Assembly: GCA_013450215.1 (NCBI GenBank)
Contig: JACDSH010000011.1
Span: 59,896 to 123,895 of the forward strand
Reading direction: 5' to 3'
Source: Nitrosospira sp.
Lineage (GTDB): Bacteria; Pseudomonadota; Gammaproteobacteria; Burkholderiales; Nitrosomonadaceae
DNA length: 64,000 nt
The notes under the pieces are model-generated. The model did not search any database and had not been told where the DNA came from. It saw only the letters and a list, made by a program, of their open reading frames with translations. The translations under genes were made by a program, and so were the position numbers. The stretch's first letter is position 1. Every line of letters starts with the position of its first letter. Below are positions 20,187 through 30,919 of this stretch, piece after piece.

Positions 20187-22115
20187 TCATCTAAAGAAAC
20201 GCTCTACCTCGGCCAGATCGCGAGTCCGTTTCATCGGTGGCAGGCTCTGCCAAATCTTCTTTCCATAAGACTTAGTGATGAGTCGTGGATCGCAGATCAT
20301 CAATACCCCACGGTCGGTCTCGTCACGGATCAACCGACCTGCACCCTGTTTCAGGTTAATGACTGCACGTGGTAGCTGATACTCCATAAATGCATTACGG
20401 CCCTCTTTATTAATTTTCTCAATCCGTGCCGATAGTACCGGATCATCTGGCGGTGCAAATGGTAGCTTATCAATTACGACCAGTGACAATGCCTCGCCCC
20501 TCACGTCCACCCCCTCCCAGAAGGATTGACTGCCGATCAGGACTGCATTCCTCATCTTACGAAAACGGTCCAGCATATCTGAGCGCGAGCTCTGTCCTTG
20601 GAGCAGTATCGGGTAGTCGAGCTTTTCACGCTCGAATGCTTCTATCAGTAGTTCATGCGCCCGCTTGGTTGCACGTAGGCTAGTACATAAGAAGAATGCA
20701 CGTCCACGACTCGCCATTAGAACTGGTAGGGCGGCCTTCACTACCTCATCAGTATAATCACGGTTGCTAGGATCTGGCAGTCCAGTAGGCACATAGAGCA
20801 GCGCTTGATTCGCGAAATCAAATGGACTATCCCAACATGCCGACTGTGCCGTTGAGAGACCCATCTCATTGTTGTAGTGTGAGAAATCCCCCTTCACTGC
20901 CAGTGTGGCAGAGGTAAAAATCCACGCACGTGGAGAAGCGATCAATTGTTTATTAAAGATCTCTGCAATCGAGAGTGGGGTGGCATTTAACTGTAGTGCA
21001 TGACTGAAGACTTCCAGCCAACGCACAAATCCCTCCGACTCTGCCTTATCTCGCCAGTGCTTGATCTGGATTGCAATTTCACGTGTTCGTTGCCAACAGT
21101 TCTCAAGACCTTCAGAACGTTCAGACTGACTCTCGAGAAGGCTTGATAGTTCTTCGAGCCTCTCTAGTAGATGGTCCAGCGCAATCCCAAATTTGGGGTT
21201 CATCGATACAGCAGCCAGTGTCAGGCGGGTATTGTCCCCCTCGATCGTTAGCCTTAAATCTCGTGAAGCCTTCTCCATTAGAGCGATCGAGTCAGGTAAG
21301 GCAACAAAGTCCTTAGCGCCGAGTATTGACTCAGACTCGGCATCGCGTGCGAGTTCCAATAGTTGACTGGTGCTGACTGATTCACCAAAGAATAAACTGG
21401 CTGTTTCTGGTAATTGGTGAGCCTCATCAAAGATGACGGTATTGCAGGCGGGCAAGAGTTCAGACAGACCCTCATCTCTGAGCATCACATCCGCAAAGAA
21501 TAGATGATGATTGACCACCACCACATCCGCTGACAGTGCTTGTTTACGAGCCTCCATCACGAAGCAAGTCTTGTAGCTGGGGCAATCAGATCCGAGGCAG
21601 TTCTCCCGGGTCGAGGTGACTTGCTGCCAGACTGCGGCACTCTCTGGAACCTCACTCAAACCACTCTTGTCACCGGTCTTGCTGACACCCGCGTACCGCT
21701 CGATCAGTTTCAGATACTTCACTTCATCGCGACTAGCAAAGCTGGTCCTTCCATCCTTTAGAGTCCGTTCCAGATGGTAGTGGCACACATAATTGGAACG
21801 ACCCTTCAAGAGTGCGACGATGACAGGTGCCTTGAGTGCGGCACGTACGGTTGGGATATCACGGTTGAAGAGTTGATCCTGAAGGGTCTTGGTGCCGGTT
21901 GAGATGATGACCTTGCCACCCGCGAGCAGTGCCGGGACTAGATATGCGAAGGTCTTGCCGGTTCCGGTCCCAGCCTCCGCCACCAGGACACGGTTGCTAG
22001 TAATGGTATCTGCGATCGCCTGTGCCATGGCAAGCTGCTGTGAACGAGCTCGAAAGCCCGGCACGGATTGAGCCAGAGCACCGCTACTGGAGAAGAAAGA
22101 ATCGAGGTCAGGCAT
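20187..22115 (-). CDS. yoaA: ATP-dependent DNA helicase, YoaA/DinG type
   Basis: Superfamily 2 XPD-like helicase, 642 residues. Walker A AGTGTGKT at about 48-55, four-cysteine iron-sulfur cluster region with ENCLGSDCPSYKTC near 171-184, DEAH box VIFDEAHQLPE, and motif VI LKQGAGRLIRDETDRGV. No exonuclease domain is fused, so it is the YoaA rather than the Gram-positive DinG form. YoaA works with the pol III chi subunit (HolC) in E. coli, and holC is also present at 37 kb. Last gene of a leftward run with ppk2 (13-base gap). Confidence 0.9.
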   Translation of the reverse strand: MPDLDSFFSSSGALAQSVPGFRARSQQLAMAQAIADTITSNRVLVAEAGTGTGKTFAYLVPALLAGGKVIISTGTKTLQDQLFNRDIPTVRAALKAPVIVALLKGRSNYVCHYHLERTLKDGRTSFASRDEVKYLKLIERYAGVSKTGDKSGLSEVPESAAVWQQVTSTRENCLGSDCPSYKTCFVMEARKQALSADVVVVNHHLFFADVMLRDEGLSELLPACNTVIFDEAHQLPETASLFFGESVSTSQLLELARDAESESILGAKDFVALPDSIALMEKASRDLRLTIEGDNTRLTLAAVSMNPKFGIALDHLLERLEELSSLLESQSERSEGLENCWQRTREIAIQIKHWRDKAESEGFVRWLEVFSHALQLNATPLSIAEIFNKQLIASPRAWIFTSATLAVKGDFSHYNNEMGLSTAQSACWDSPFDFANQALLYVPTGLPDPSNRDYTDEVVKAALPVLMASRGRAFFLCTSLRATKRAHELLIEAFEREKLDYPILLQGQSSRSDMLDRFRKMRNAVLIGSQSFWEGVDVRGEALSLVVIDKLPFAPPDDPVLSARIEKINKEGRNAFMEYQLPRAVINLKQGAGRLIRDETDRGVLMICDPRLITKSYGKKIWQSLPPMKRTRDLAEVERFFR

Positions 22116-22128
22116 GAAGCATTACCGG

Positions 22129-22935
22129 CTAAGAGGCCAGAAGCCCCCTCTCGAGGTGTGTTGCACTATATGCCGATACGATCTGCGGGTCTGGCAGGAT
22201 GATCCGTCTGGATTTGTTCGCATAGTCCAGACGGCTCAACATATCCTTTATGATATTGAGACGTGATAGCTGCTTGTCATCGGCACTCACAATGGTCCAG
22301 GGGGTGGTGAGGCTGTGAGTACGGGCCAACATCTCATTACGTACAAGGCTATACTGCTTCCATTTTTTTAGGGCCAGATTATCAAGTGCGCTGATCTTCC
22401 ACTGAGTCAGTGGATCTAAAGCACGCTTGTCGAGTCGTCTCTTCTGTTCGGACTTGCTGATATCGAGATAGTACTTGAAGAGCTTGATGCCGGAATGAAC
22501 CAGCATATGCTCGAACTCGGGTACCGAGATTATGAACTCTTTATATTCTGCATCGGTGCAAAAACCCATCACCCGCTCGACACCCGCTCGGTTATACCAA
22601 CTTCGGTTGAAGAGTACCATCTCCTGAGCGGCGGGTAGGTGGGGTACATAACGCTGGAAGTACCACGAACTCCGGTCTCGGTCAGAGGGCTTTCCCAGTG
22701 CGACGACCCGTGTTTCACGTGGGCTTAAGTGCTGAGTGATGTGCTTGATCGTGCCATCCTTGCCGGATGCATCTCGACCTTCAAAGATGATCAGAATCTT
22801 TTCATTGTACTTAATGAAGTGTCTCTGCAGCTTAACCAGCTCAATCTGAAGATTGTGCAGGCTCGCCTCATAAACTTCTCGAGTTATAGCGGAGGAGGAG
22901 TTATTCGAGTTATGGGTATTAATTTTTCCGCGCAT
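22129..22935 (-). CDS. ppk2: Polyphosphate kinase 2
   Basis: PPK2 transfers phosphate between polyphosphate and nucleotides. 268 residues from ATG 22935 (MRGKINTHNSNN); the ORF-track extension to 23058 lies inside the upstream gene. Walker A is IIFEGRDASGKDGTIKH; further family motifs are RSSWYFQRYVPHLPAAQE and NRSWYNRAGVERVMGFC, and the lid region KLFKYYLDISKSEQKRRL. It looks like the class I (single-domain, about 260-300 residues) group. Whether it favours GDP, ADP or AMP cannot be told from sequence. Its place near pgl and the pyrophosphate genes fits a phosphate-based energy economy. Confidence 0.92.
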   Translation of the reverse strand: MRGKINTHNSNNSSSAITREVYEASLHNLQIELVKLQRHFIKYNEKILIIFEGRDASGKDGTIKHITQHLSPRETRVVALGKPSDRDRSSWYFQRYVPHLPAAQEMVLFNRSWYNRAGVERVMGFCTDAEYKEFIISVPEFEHMLVHSGIKLFKYYLDISKSEQKRRLDKRALDPLTQWKISALDNLALKKWKQYSLVRNEMLARTHSLTTPWTIVSADDKQLSRLNIIKDMLSRLDYANKSRRIILPDPQIVSAYSATHLERGLLAS

Positions 22936-22949
22936 GGATGATGACCTAT

Positions 22950-23675
22950 TCAGTGACTCTTGATCGAGAACGGTGCCAGTAGATCTGACTCTATCAATAT
23001 ATCCACTCCCGCTTCGGGTACGATTGCTTGTGCCGGAATATTTTCTCCATGCCGCCACTTAGCTACAGCATTACGTTTAGACTCACCTGCAACTATAAAT
23101 AGGACCCCCCTGGAATGGCTCAATCGTGTCGCACTGAGAGATACGCGTTCAGAGGGTGGTTTGGGTGCGTTGATCACTGCCAGTGTATTCGGCGAGTCAG
23201 GCTTGTCACCCCAATCATGATTGGGGAATAGGCTCGCGGTATGACCATCCTCACCCAGTCCGAGTAACACCAGATCGAACATTTTAACAGTGCTTAAGAT
23301 TGCAGCATATCTGAGAGCCGATTGGGGTGCTCCAATCTCAGTGGGGATGATGTATATCTGGCTTTCAGGGATGGGAACAAGGTCTAGCCACGCTTCTCCT
23401 GCCATGCGTGAATTTCTATTTTTATCGGTGGTGGGTAGGCAGCGCTCGTCGCTAAAGTAGATATGCCATTTAGACCAATCAGCCTGAGCGGTACGCAATT
23501 GTTGGTAGATCTTACGAGGGGTCTCTCCCCCGGAGATGACAAGGTGGAATGCTCCTCTCTGCCGAATGGCAAGCATTGCAGAATCGAGGATTGCAGTCAG
23601 TGCTGCATCATGTAGATCTTGTAGATTGGAGGCTGTGTGCCAGCGATACGGTGTTGGAGCGACCGGATTAATCAC
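22950..23675 (-). CDS. pgl: 6-phosphogluconolactonase
   Basis: Hydrolyses 6-phosphogluconolactone in the pentose phosphate or Entner-Doudoroff routes (DevB/SOL family). 241 residues. Recognised from the phosphosugar-binding LVISGGETPRKIYQQL, YFSDERCLPTTDKNRNSRMA, LLGLGEDGHTASLFP, and RVSLSATRLSHSRGVLFIVAGESK. No zwf or edd gene is in the window; the neighbours are ppk2 (14-base gap) and a porin (44-base gap). Confidence 0.93.
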   Translation of the reverse strand: MINPVAPTPYRWHTASNLQDLHDAALTAILDSAMLAIRQRGAFHLVISGGETPRKIYQQLRTAQADWSKWHIYFSDERCLPTTDKNRNSRMAGEAWLDLVPIPESQIYIIPTEIGAPQSALRYAAILSTVKMFDLVLLGLGEDGHTASLFPNHDWGDKPDSPNTLAVINAPKPPSERVSLSATRLSHSRGVLFIVAGESKRNAVAKWRHGENIPAQAIVPEAGVDILIESDLLAPFSIKSH

Positions 23676-23719
23676 TCAGGTATATTAGATAAAGTCATAC
23701 AAGAGTCATCCGGATATTT

Positions 23720-25378
23720 TTAAAAACGGAAGCTGTACTGGACATAAAGGAGATCCGGTGAAACGCCTGGTTTGTTCGCTTTTAGATACTCACCAGCCCA
23801 TAGCTTGGAGTATCCGAGCAAGACATCCTGATGGCGGTTGACATGGATATTAAAACGTAAGTCCATCTCATCACCGACATGGCTACCCGCTTGCCCTCCG
23901 GTATTATCGTATAAGCTTGCAAATCCAGCAGCATTATATAAAGCATCCGCTTTATTCGCTAGATAGAAACGGTGGTACTGAGCGATCACGGTCAGCCATT
24001 GCTGAGGATGAAATGTCACTTGGGAATTAAAGTCATGAATATTCTGACGTCCTACCCGATCCAAGAATCCCATGTAGTAGTGCCCGAATGGGAAGAGCTG
24101 GTTAAAGGTATTACTCGTATTTGTATGATCACCTCCATTCCTAGTACCAGAGGCGAAATCGTAACGGATCCACATCTGTGGGTTCATTGGTAGTGCTGCG
24201 AAACGGTAACCCGTTCCTGATGCAACAGCGAATGCCGAGACATCGCGTCCAGAACGTTGTCCGAACTGGTACATCCCCTCTAACTCATACAGAAAGTTAT
24301 TAGTGTCACCGATATAACGGGTACCCACAGTATGAACAAGAGAATTATCAGAATGCAGGCTACCGATAACGTGCCTCGCACCAGTAGAATTATTGTTATC
24401 GAGGCTTAAGAAGTACAAGTCTGCAAAGTGACCCCTCTGAGGTTTGTAAGTAGCCCATAAACCATAAAAGTTTCGATTGGTATCCCAGTTATCAAAGTTC
24501 TGATTGGAGGATGGAATTATATTCATCGGTCGTACCCAGAATGCATCGACATCTAATTTTGGGTTGCGCCAGAAGGTCTTAACCCCTTGGAAGGTGCGAC
24601 GTGTATTCGCCCAGTCTAGGGTCGAGATCAGCCTCTGAGAGCCGTACAGTAACTCCTGACGACCAACTCGGACATAGGCTACCCCTTCTTTCGCGGTTGC
24701 CAACTTGATATCCGCAAACAGGTTCAGCATATCGGTATGATTGGCATCAATGGCAAGTGGTGCAAGAGTCTGCGATAAGCTCCGTGAGTCGATCCCCTCA
24801 GCAAAGAGTCGGAACTTATCCTGATACCATATATCCGCATGTAGACGAGTACGGACTAGGTTAAAGGTATTATCTGTATTGTCGGGGGTATCACGGGTTA
24901 ATCGGCTATCCGATTCATGTACATGCCTGTACCAAAAATTACCTCCGAATGATACAAGCCAGTCATCGGCTAACTTGATTCTTTTGAGCGGATCGAAGAG
25001 GTCCTTTTCATAACCCGGTTTGGCAAGATACCGAAAATCAATGTCGAATGAAGAGGTCGGAAGCAGACCGAACGGTGCGTAAGGGGCTACCGGTGGTGCT
25101 TTACGTTCATTGCCGGTGATCTGGTCCCAGAGTGAGTAATAACCCGGCCCAGATGGGGGTGTTATTGAAACCCCTGGCCGTGGCATGGGTGTCACAAGAG
25201 GGACCTTTGACATATCGAATGCGCTCTCAGCCACCGGTGCTGCTGCCGCAGCCTTAGGAGTTGTCGTCGGGTTCGCCAGGACTTGGAAGGACAGCCCCAA
25301 TATTCCTGCCCCCAGGATAATTTGTGGAGGCCATCTATGCCAGCTCGTCAAATTTATTTTTATTGACTTAATATTCAT
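23720..25378 (-). CDS. Outer-membrane porin of the alginate-export (AlgE-like) family
   Basis: 552 residues with a long N-terminal signal region (membrane stretch IILGAGILGLSFQVLA, about 20-35), an Ala/Pro linker, and a beta-barrel body rich in alternating strands (SFGGNFWYRHVHESDSRL, RLHADIWYQDKFRLFAEG, VAYVRVGRQELLYGSQRLI). It ends LLYVQYSFRF with the C-terminal phenylalanine typical of outer-membrane proteins. The family is best known from alginate export, but no alginate genes are nearby, so the substrate is unknown. Such porins are frequent single genes in Nitrosomonadales-type genomes. Confidence 0.8.
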   Translation of the reverse strand: MNIKSIKINLTSWHRWPPQIILGAGILGLSFQVLANPTTTPKAAAAAPVAESAFDMSKVPLVTPMPRPGVSITPPSGPGYYSLWDQITGNERKAPPVAPYAPFGLLPTSSFDIDFRYLAKPGYEKDLFDPLKRIKLADDWLVSFGGNFWYRHVHESDSRLTRDTPDNTDNTFNLVRTRLHADIWYQDKFRLFAEGIDSRSLSQTLAPLAIDANHTDMLNLFADIKLATAKEGVAYVRVGRQELLYGSQRLISTLDWANTRRTFQGVKTFWRNPKLDVDAFWVRPMNIIPSSNQNFDNWDTNRNFYGLWATYKPQRGHFADLYFLSLDNNNSTGARHVIGSLHSDNSLVHTVGTRYIGDTNNFLYELEGMYQFGQRSGRDVSAFAVASGTGYRFAALPMNPQMWIRYDFASGTRNGGDHTNTSNTFNQLFPFGHYYMGFLDRVGRQNIHDFNSQVTFHPQQWLTVIAQYHRFYLANKADALYNAAGFASLYDNTGGQAGSHVGDEMDLRFNIHVNRHQDVLLGYSKLWAGEYLKANKPGVSPDLLYVQYSFRF

Positions 25379-25486
25379 TGAAGTGGGAGTCGACAGAGGG
25401 TAGAGCAGTTGCGTAGTTAAGATCTAATGGTCAATATTTTTTTGTATTCTGATATAGATAAGCGCTAGTTACTGGTCATATGTATG

Positions 25487-25897
25487 TCAACCTGATTTCA
25501 AGAGTGCATCGATCCCTGCCTGAGCGATCTGTGCATCCTGATGTGAGCGTACACCGCTCACTCCGATCGCACCGATGAACTGTCCATCAACCTGAATGGG
25601 GAGCCCCCCCTCGATCGGCATCGAGCCCGGCAGGCCGAGGTACCTGATACGACCCTCGGTCACATGCTCCTCCCAGACCTTGGTGGGCCGTCTAAATGCA
25701 ATCGCAGATCGGGCCTTCTGAATGGCCACCTCGATACTGCCGAACTGAGTATCATCTCTACGTATCAGTTGGATCAGGTGAGCACCCTCATCAACGATCG
25801 CAATCACGACGGGCCATCCATTACGATTGGCCTCTTCCTCAGCGGCAGAGATCATTCTCTGGGTGTCGTCGAGTGTGAGTGTAATCTTGCTATTCAC
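25487..25897 (-). CDS. GlcG/HbpS family protein (DUF336)
   Basis: 136 residues, cytoplasmic, of the GlcG/HbpS fold: LDDTQRMISAAEEEANRNGWPVVIAIVDEGAHL and the glycine-rich GLPGSMPIEGGLPIQVDGQFIGAIGVSG followed by QDAQIAQAGIDAL. Some members bind haem or cobalamin-pathway compounds and others lie in glycolate operons. Here it stands alone between the porin and hppA, so the role is open. Confidence 0.85.
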   Translation of the reverse strand: MNSKITLTLDDTQRMISAAEEEANRNGWPVVIAIVDEGAHLIQLIRRDDTQFGSIEVAIQKARSAIAFRRPTKVWEEHVTEGRIRYLGLPGSMPIEGGLPIQVDGQFIGAIGVSGVRSHQDAQIAQAGIDALLKSG

Positions 25898-25961
25898 TGT
25901 GAATGAGTTGGAGTGAGCGGTAGTAGTAATACGAGTCGATCGGATTCAATGTAGTTTTCAT

Positions 25962-25998
25962 TAGAAACAGGCACGCCAGAATTTCTTGTGGCGTGCCT
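25962..25998 (-). terminator. Terminator downstream of hppA
   Basis: A 10-bp stem AGGCACGCCA/TGGCGTGCCT with a 10-base loop lies 24 bases past the hppA stop. On the minus strand it is followed by GTTTCT, a weak T-run. Confidence 0.6.
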
Positions 25999-26021
25999 TG
26001 TTGGACTCATATAAGTTTGCT

Positions 26022-28064
26022 TTACAGCAGTGGAACGATCAATAGTGCAGTAATGTTCATAATCTTGATCAGAGGATTGACGGCAGGTCCAGCGGTATCC
26101 TTGTAGGGGTCACCAACGGTATCGCCGGTGATAGCGGCCTTGTGAGCCTCAGAACCCTTACCACCAAAGTGCCCATCTTCGATGTACTTCTTGGCATTAT
26201 CCCAAGCACCGCCGCCGGCAGTCATGGAGATGGCAACAAAGATACCTGTGATGATTGCACCGATCAGTACACCACCCAGTGCGACCGGTCCAAGCAGCAG
26301 ACCCACCGCGACCGGTACAGCGACTGGCAGAAGTGATGGAACGACCATCTCCTTAATGGCGGCCTTAGTGACCATATCCACTGCTCTGGAATAATCTGGC
26401 TTGGCGGTACCTTCCATAATCCCCGGGATCTCTTTGAACTGGCGGCGTACTTCAACCACCACAGATCCTGCAGCACGGCCAACCGCTTCCATCGCCATTG
26501 CGCCGAATAGGTAGGGGACCATACCGCCGATGAATAACCCAATGATGACCATGTGATCCGATAGGTCGAAAGTCAGCATCTTGCCTGAGCCTGAAAGTGC
26601 GTGGGTGTAATCTGCAAATAGCACTAATGCTGCCAGACCTGCTGAACCGATGGCATATCCCTTGGTGACAGCCTTGGTGGTATTGCCCACCGCATCCAGA
26701 GGATCTGTAATATCGCGAATCTCTTTAGGCAGTCCAGCCATTTCAGCGATACCACCCGCGTTATCGGTAATCGGGCCGTAAGCATCAAGTGCCACAATAA
26801 TCCCTGCCATCGATAGCATCGATGTTGCTGCGATCGCAATTCCATAAAGACCTGCAAGCTCTTGAGCGCACCAGATTGAAAGGCAGACTACCAAGACCGG
26901 AGCGGCGGTTGATTTCATGGAAACGCCCAGCCCTGCGATCACGTTGGTACCGTGACCGGTACTGGATGCTTCAGCGATATGTTGGACCGGACCATACTCG
27001 GTAGAGGTGTAGTACTCTGTGATCCATACCATGGCAGCGGTCAGCACCAGTCCAACCAGTCCGGCCAGATACAAGTTCATCGCGGAGATATTCTTGCCAT
27101 CAATCACGATACCATCACCCAACATCGTGGTCGTGATGGGGTAGTAGACGATCGCTGCCAGTATCCCTGCAACGGCCAGCCCACGGTAGAGTGCATTCAT
27201 AACCTTGCCACCCTCACGAGCCTTCACAAAGTAACAACCGATGATGGATGCAATAATAGAAAAACCACCCAGCACCAGTGGATAGATCACAGCATTCGCA
27301 CTGACGATGGGGTCTGTGATCAGAAGTCCTCCCAGAAGCATTGTTGCGATGATAGTTACGGCATAAGTCTCAAACAGATCGGCCGCCATTCCAGCACAGT
27401 CACCCACGTTATCACCTACGTTATCGGCGATCACCGCAGGATTGCGTGGGTCATCTTCAGGAATCCCGGCCTCAACCTTACCGACCAGATCAGCACCCAC
27501 GTCTGCACCCTTGGTGAAGATCCCCCCCCCAAGACGTGCAAAGATTGAAATCAGTGAACTACCAAATGCAAGGCCTACCAATGCATGGGTCGCATCCGAT
27601 GCACTGGTCCCCATCCCAACAGTCAGAACAGCGTAGTAACCAGCAACGCCTAGAAGTCCGAGACCGACCACCAGCATGCCGGTGATGGCGCCACCCTTGA
27701 ATGCAACATCAAGGGCCGCGTTAAGGCCATCTCTGGCGGCTTCTGCGGTACGTACATTGGCACGGACTGAGACATTCATGCCGATATAGCCAGCAATCCC
27801 AGACAGGAATGCACCTAGCGCGAAACCGACCGCGGTCTCCATCCCGAGTGCGGCAAAAATGGCCACTAAGAGGATCACACCCACGATACTGATGGTGGTG
27901 TATTGGCGGTTTAGATAAGCCGAGGCCCCTTCCTGAATTGCAGTCGCGATCTCGCGCATGCGTTCATTGCCAGGAGACAAGCTTAAAATCCATTTAATCG
28001 AAAACGCTCCATAAAGAAGCGCGGCCATCGCGCAGCCGATTGCGATGATTAGACCATTACCCAT
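26022..28064 (-). CDS. hppA: K+-independent H+-translocating membrane pyrophosphatase
   Basis: Couples PPi hydrolysis to proton pumping across the inner membrane. 680 residues, about 16 membrane segments. The PPi-binding loop is [48 protein letters not shown]. The motif [10 protein letters not shown] (lysine at about 461) marks the K+-independent subclass, in which that lysine replaces the K+ site (known from mutational work on this family). Downstream of pfp in the same direction. The pfp-hppA linkage is described in methanotrophs and suggests PPi formed or used by Pfp is balanced by the pump. Confidence 0.95.
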   Translation of the reverse strand: MGNGLIIAIGCAMAALLYGAFSIKWILSLSPGNERMREIATAIQEGASAYLNRQYTTISIVGVILLVAIFAALGMETAVGFALGAFLSGIAGYIGMNVSVRANVRTAEAARDGLNAALDVAFKGGAITGMLVVGLGLLGVAGYYAVLTVGMGTSASDATHALVGLAFGSSLISIFARLGGGIFTKGADVGADLVGKVEAGIPEDDPRNPAVIADNVGDNVGDCAGMAADLFETYAVTIIATMLLGGLLITDPIVSANAVIYPLVLGGFSIIASIIGCYFVKAREGGKVMNALYRGLAVAGILAAIVYYPITTTMLGDGIVIDGKNISAMNLYLAGLVGLVLTAAMVWITEYYTSTEYGPVQHIAEASSTGHGTNVIAGLGVSMKSTAAPVLVVCLSIWCAQELAGLYGIAIAATSMLSMAGIIVALDAYGPITDNAGGIAEMAGLPKEIRDITDPLDAVGNTTKAVTKGYAIGSAGLAALVLFADYTHALSGSGKMLTFDLSDHMVIIGLFIGGMVPYLFGAMAMEAVGRAAGSVVVEVRRQFKEIPGIMEGTAKPDYSRAVDMVTKAAIKEMVVPSLLPVAVPVAVGLLLGPVALGGVLIGAIITGIFVAISMTAGGGAWDNAKKYIEDGHFGGKGSEAHKAAITGDTVGDPYKDTAGPAVNPLIKIMNITALLIVPLL

Positions 28065-28101
28065 TTAAATCTCCAATGAAGTTCAGACCGTCTGAGAATG
28101 C

Positions 28102-28131
28102 ATACGGAATTCCGGCCCAATAATTCCGTAT
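28102..28131. repeat. Perfect 10-bp inverted repeat between pfp and hppA
   Basis: ATACGGAATT and AATTCCGTAT are separated by ten bases in the 100-base gap between the two genes. There is no T-run on either strand, so it is not a normal terminator. In the pfp-hppA transcript it would form a stable hairpin that could act in RNA processing or stability. Confidence 0.5.
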
Positions 28132-28164
28132 AACAGATTATTCTTAAAAGTAATTCGGTAAGAC

Positions 28165-29424
28165 TTAAATCTTGAAGTTACCAAGCTTCTTCTTAACTGC
28201 AACATTCTTCAGTCGCACGTAACTAGGCAATCCATCCCGATAGGGTGGATAGTCTTCACCCTTGATGAGAGGGGTCAAGTATTCACGACACTTCTCGGTA
28301 ATTCCAAATCCATCCTTGGTGATGAAGTTGCTGGGCATCATCTTTTCCACATTAGCGACTTTTGAGAGTTGAGCCATACCAACCTTCCACTTATAGGGTT
28401 GGTTAGATAAGCGATCGATCGTGGGCATGACTGCATTGTGCCCCTTAATCGCGAACTCAACAGCAGCCTTGCCCATTGCATAGGCCTGTTCAACATCGGT
28501 CCTGGATGCGATATGCCGTGCAGCACGTTGTAGATAATCTGCCACACCCCAGTGATACTTAAGACCCAATCCATCCTTAATGATATTCGCCACAACCGGC
28601 GCAACACCACCCAACTGTGCATGACCGAATGCATCTCTCAGACCCTGGTCAGAGAGGAAGTTTCCGTCTGGACCCTTTACGCCCTCGGACACAACCACCG
28701 AGCAATATCCAAACTTCTTGACGTAGCTTTTCACCTTGGCCAGAAACTTTACTTGATCGAATGCGATCTCAGGAAAGAGAATGACGATCGGGATTTCGCA
28801 GTTGGTGCTCGATGCCAGCCCGCCTGCAGCTGCAATCCATCCTGCATGACGGCCCATCACTTCCAGAACGAATACTTTGGTCGATGTTTTTGACATGCTA
28901 GCAACGTCGAAGCTCGCTTCGCGTGTTGAGACAGCGATATACTTTGCAACAGAACCAAATCCGGGACAGCAATCGGTGATCGGTAGATCGTTATCAACGG
29001 TCTTTGGGACATGAATCGCTTGGATCGGATATCCCAGTGTTTCAGACAGTTGGGACACCTTGAGGCAGGTATCAGCAGAGTCTCCACCACCGTTATAAAA
29101 GAAGTATCCAATATCATGGGCCTTGAAGACTGAGATCAGACGCTCGTACTCGCGGCGGTTCTGCTCAAGACTCTTCAACTTGTATCGGCATGATCCAAAC
29201 GCACCTGAGGGGGTGTAACGGAGTGCCTTGATAGCAGTGACGGATTCCTTGGAGGTATCGATCAGGTCCTCAGTCAGTGCACCGATAATGCCATTACGGC
29301 CCGCATAGACTTTGCCGATCTTATCCTTGTGCTTGCGAGCTGCTTCAATCAGGCCGGAAGCGGACGCATTAATGACCGCCGTGACACCACCCGATTGAGC
29401 ATAAAACGCATTCTTTAGAACCAT
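28165..29424 (-). CDS. pfp: Pyrophosphate-dependent 6-phosphofructokinase
   Basis: Phosphorylates fructose 6-phosphate using PPi, reversibly. 419 residues. Two features favour PPi over ATP: the glycine-rich loop YNGGGDSADT at about 108-117 has aspartate where ATP enzymes have the second glycine, and the catalytic loop reads HVPKTVDNDLPITD with lysine (ATP enzymes have PGTIDND). Other landmarks: QSGGVTAVINASASG, VLEVMGRHAGWIAA. AGGAG lies eight bases before ATG 29424. It follows adk by 20 bases and precedes hppA. Such enzymes often also phosphorylate sedoheptulose 7-phosphate, which cannot be read from the sequence. Confidence 0.93.
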   Translation of the reverse strand: MVLKNAFYAQSGGVTAVINASASGLIEAARKHKDKIGKVYAGRNGIIGALTEDLIDTSKESVTAIKALRYTPSGAFGSCRYKLKSLEQNRREYERLISVFKAHDIGYFFYNGGGDSADTCLKVSQLSETLGYPIQAIHVPKTVDNDLPITDCCPGFGSVAKYIAVSTREASFDVASMSKTSTKVFVLEVMGRHAGWIAAAGGLASSTNCEIPIVILFPEIAFDQVKFLAKVKSYVKKFGYCSVVVSEGVKGPDGNFLSDQGLRDAFGHAQLGGVAPVVANIIKDGLGLKYHWGVADYLQRAARHIASRTDVEQAYAMGKAAVEFAIKGHNAVMPTIDRLSNQPYKWKVGMAQLSKVANVEKMMPSNFITKDGFGITEKCREYLTPLIKGEDYPPYRDGLPSYVRLKNVAVKKKLGNFKI

Positions 29425-29444
29425 ATCATTTTCTCCTGATTTAT

Positions 29445-30221
<777 letters not shown>

Positions 30222-30257
30222 TCAAGCAGGCTGAATTCTCGAGCTTTTTACTGATTG

Positions 30258-30271
30258 TATAATGAGATTAT
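30258..30271 (+). promoter_or_regulatory. -10 box and ATAAT-GAG-ATTAT palindrome before the zinc cluster
   Basis: TATAAT at 30258-30263 is a good -10 box for the rightward cluster. It overlaps a small inverted repeat ATAAT-GAG-ATTAT (30259-30271), the kind of A/T-rich palindrome a Zur-type repressor might bind. The match to a Zur box is loose. Confidence 0.3.
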
Positions 30272-30319
30272 CTACATCTTCATAGTAAACGCGTTCTAAC
30301 CAATCAAATGGGATAAATA

Positions 30320-30910
30320 ATGAGACGAGTGATGCACTTCATGAGATTGATACTGATTGCGGTCATACCTTCATTGATCAGCGTGCCAATGACATCGGCA
30401 CATGAATCGACTGCACATGTTCATGGACGGGCCACCCTGGAGGTGGCGATTGAGGGGGGGTCTGTGCAGATCAGTCTGGATAGTCCGCTTGATAGTCTGG
30501 TAGGTTTTGAGCGCGCTCCTCGTAACGAGAAGGAACGACAATTAGTCAGGGAGATGTCACGTAAGCTCCGGCAGTCTGATCATACATTTATCTTTACACC
30601 GCAATCTCAATGCCGATTAGAGTCAGTCCAACTCGAGTCAGCGGTAATTGAACCAGGCCTTCTTGCAGCTGATTCGGACTCTAATGTGGGCAAGGATCTT
30701 GACAGAAGCTCGACCAACTCGCCCGATGTGCATTCAGAACTCTCTGCCACCTGGCATTTCCAATGCGCTGTGCCAGAGTCGTTACAGGGGATCAAGGTGA
30801 GTCTATTTCAACATTTTCCGAGTCTTAAGAGGATCGATGCTGCTGTGGTCGGGCCTAAGGGTCAGTCAAGAACAAGGCTCTCGCCCAAGTCCACTCTGCT
30901 GAAGTGGTAA
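30320..30910 (+). CDS. zrgA: ZrgA-like periplasmic zinc-binding protein (DUF2796)
   Basis: 196 residues with a signal peptide (cleavage near SAHE, about 27) and a histidine-rich start HESTAHVHGRATLEVAIEGG, then the family pattern LDSPLDSLVGFERAPRNEKERQLV. This is DUF2796, known in Vibrio as ZrgA of a zinc-uptake locus. Usually a His-rich loop lies in the middle of the protein; here that part is short and reads SDSNVGKDLDRSSTNSPDVHSE, so metal binding may rest mainly on the N terminus. It heads a four-gene rightward cluster with an ABC ATPase, a permease and a DUF3299 protein. Confidence 0.82.
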   Translation: MRRVMHFMRLILIAVIPSLISVPMTSAHESTAHVHGRATLEVAIEGGSVQISLDSPLDSLVGFERAPRNEKERQLVREMSRKLRQSDHTFIFTPQSQCRLESVQLESAVIEPGLLAADSDSNVGKDLDRSSTNSPDVHSELSATWHFQCAVPESLQGIKVSLFQHFPSLKRIDAAVVGPKGQSRTRLSPKSTLLKW

Positions 30911-30919
30911 GATTCTGGT

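Noticed and set aside
26952-27548. 198-residue rightward ORF inside hppA
   Set aside because: Antisense to the conserved hppA coding sequence; low-complexity His/Gln content is typical of a shadow frame.
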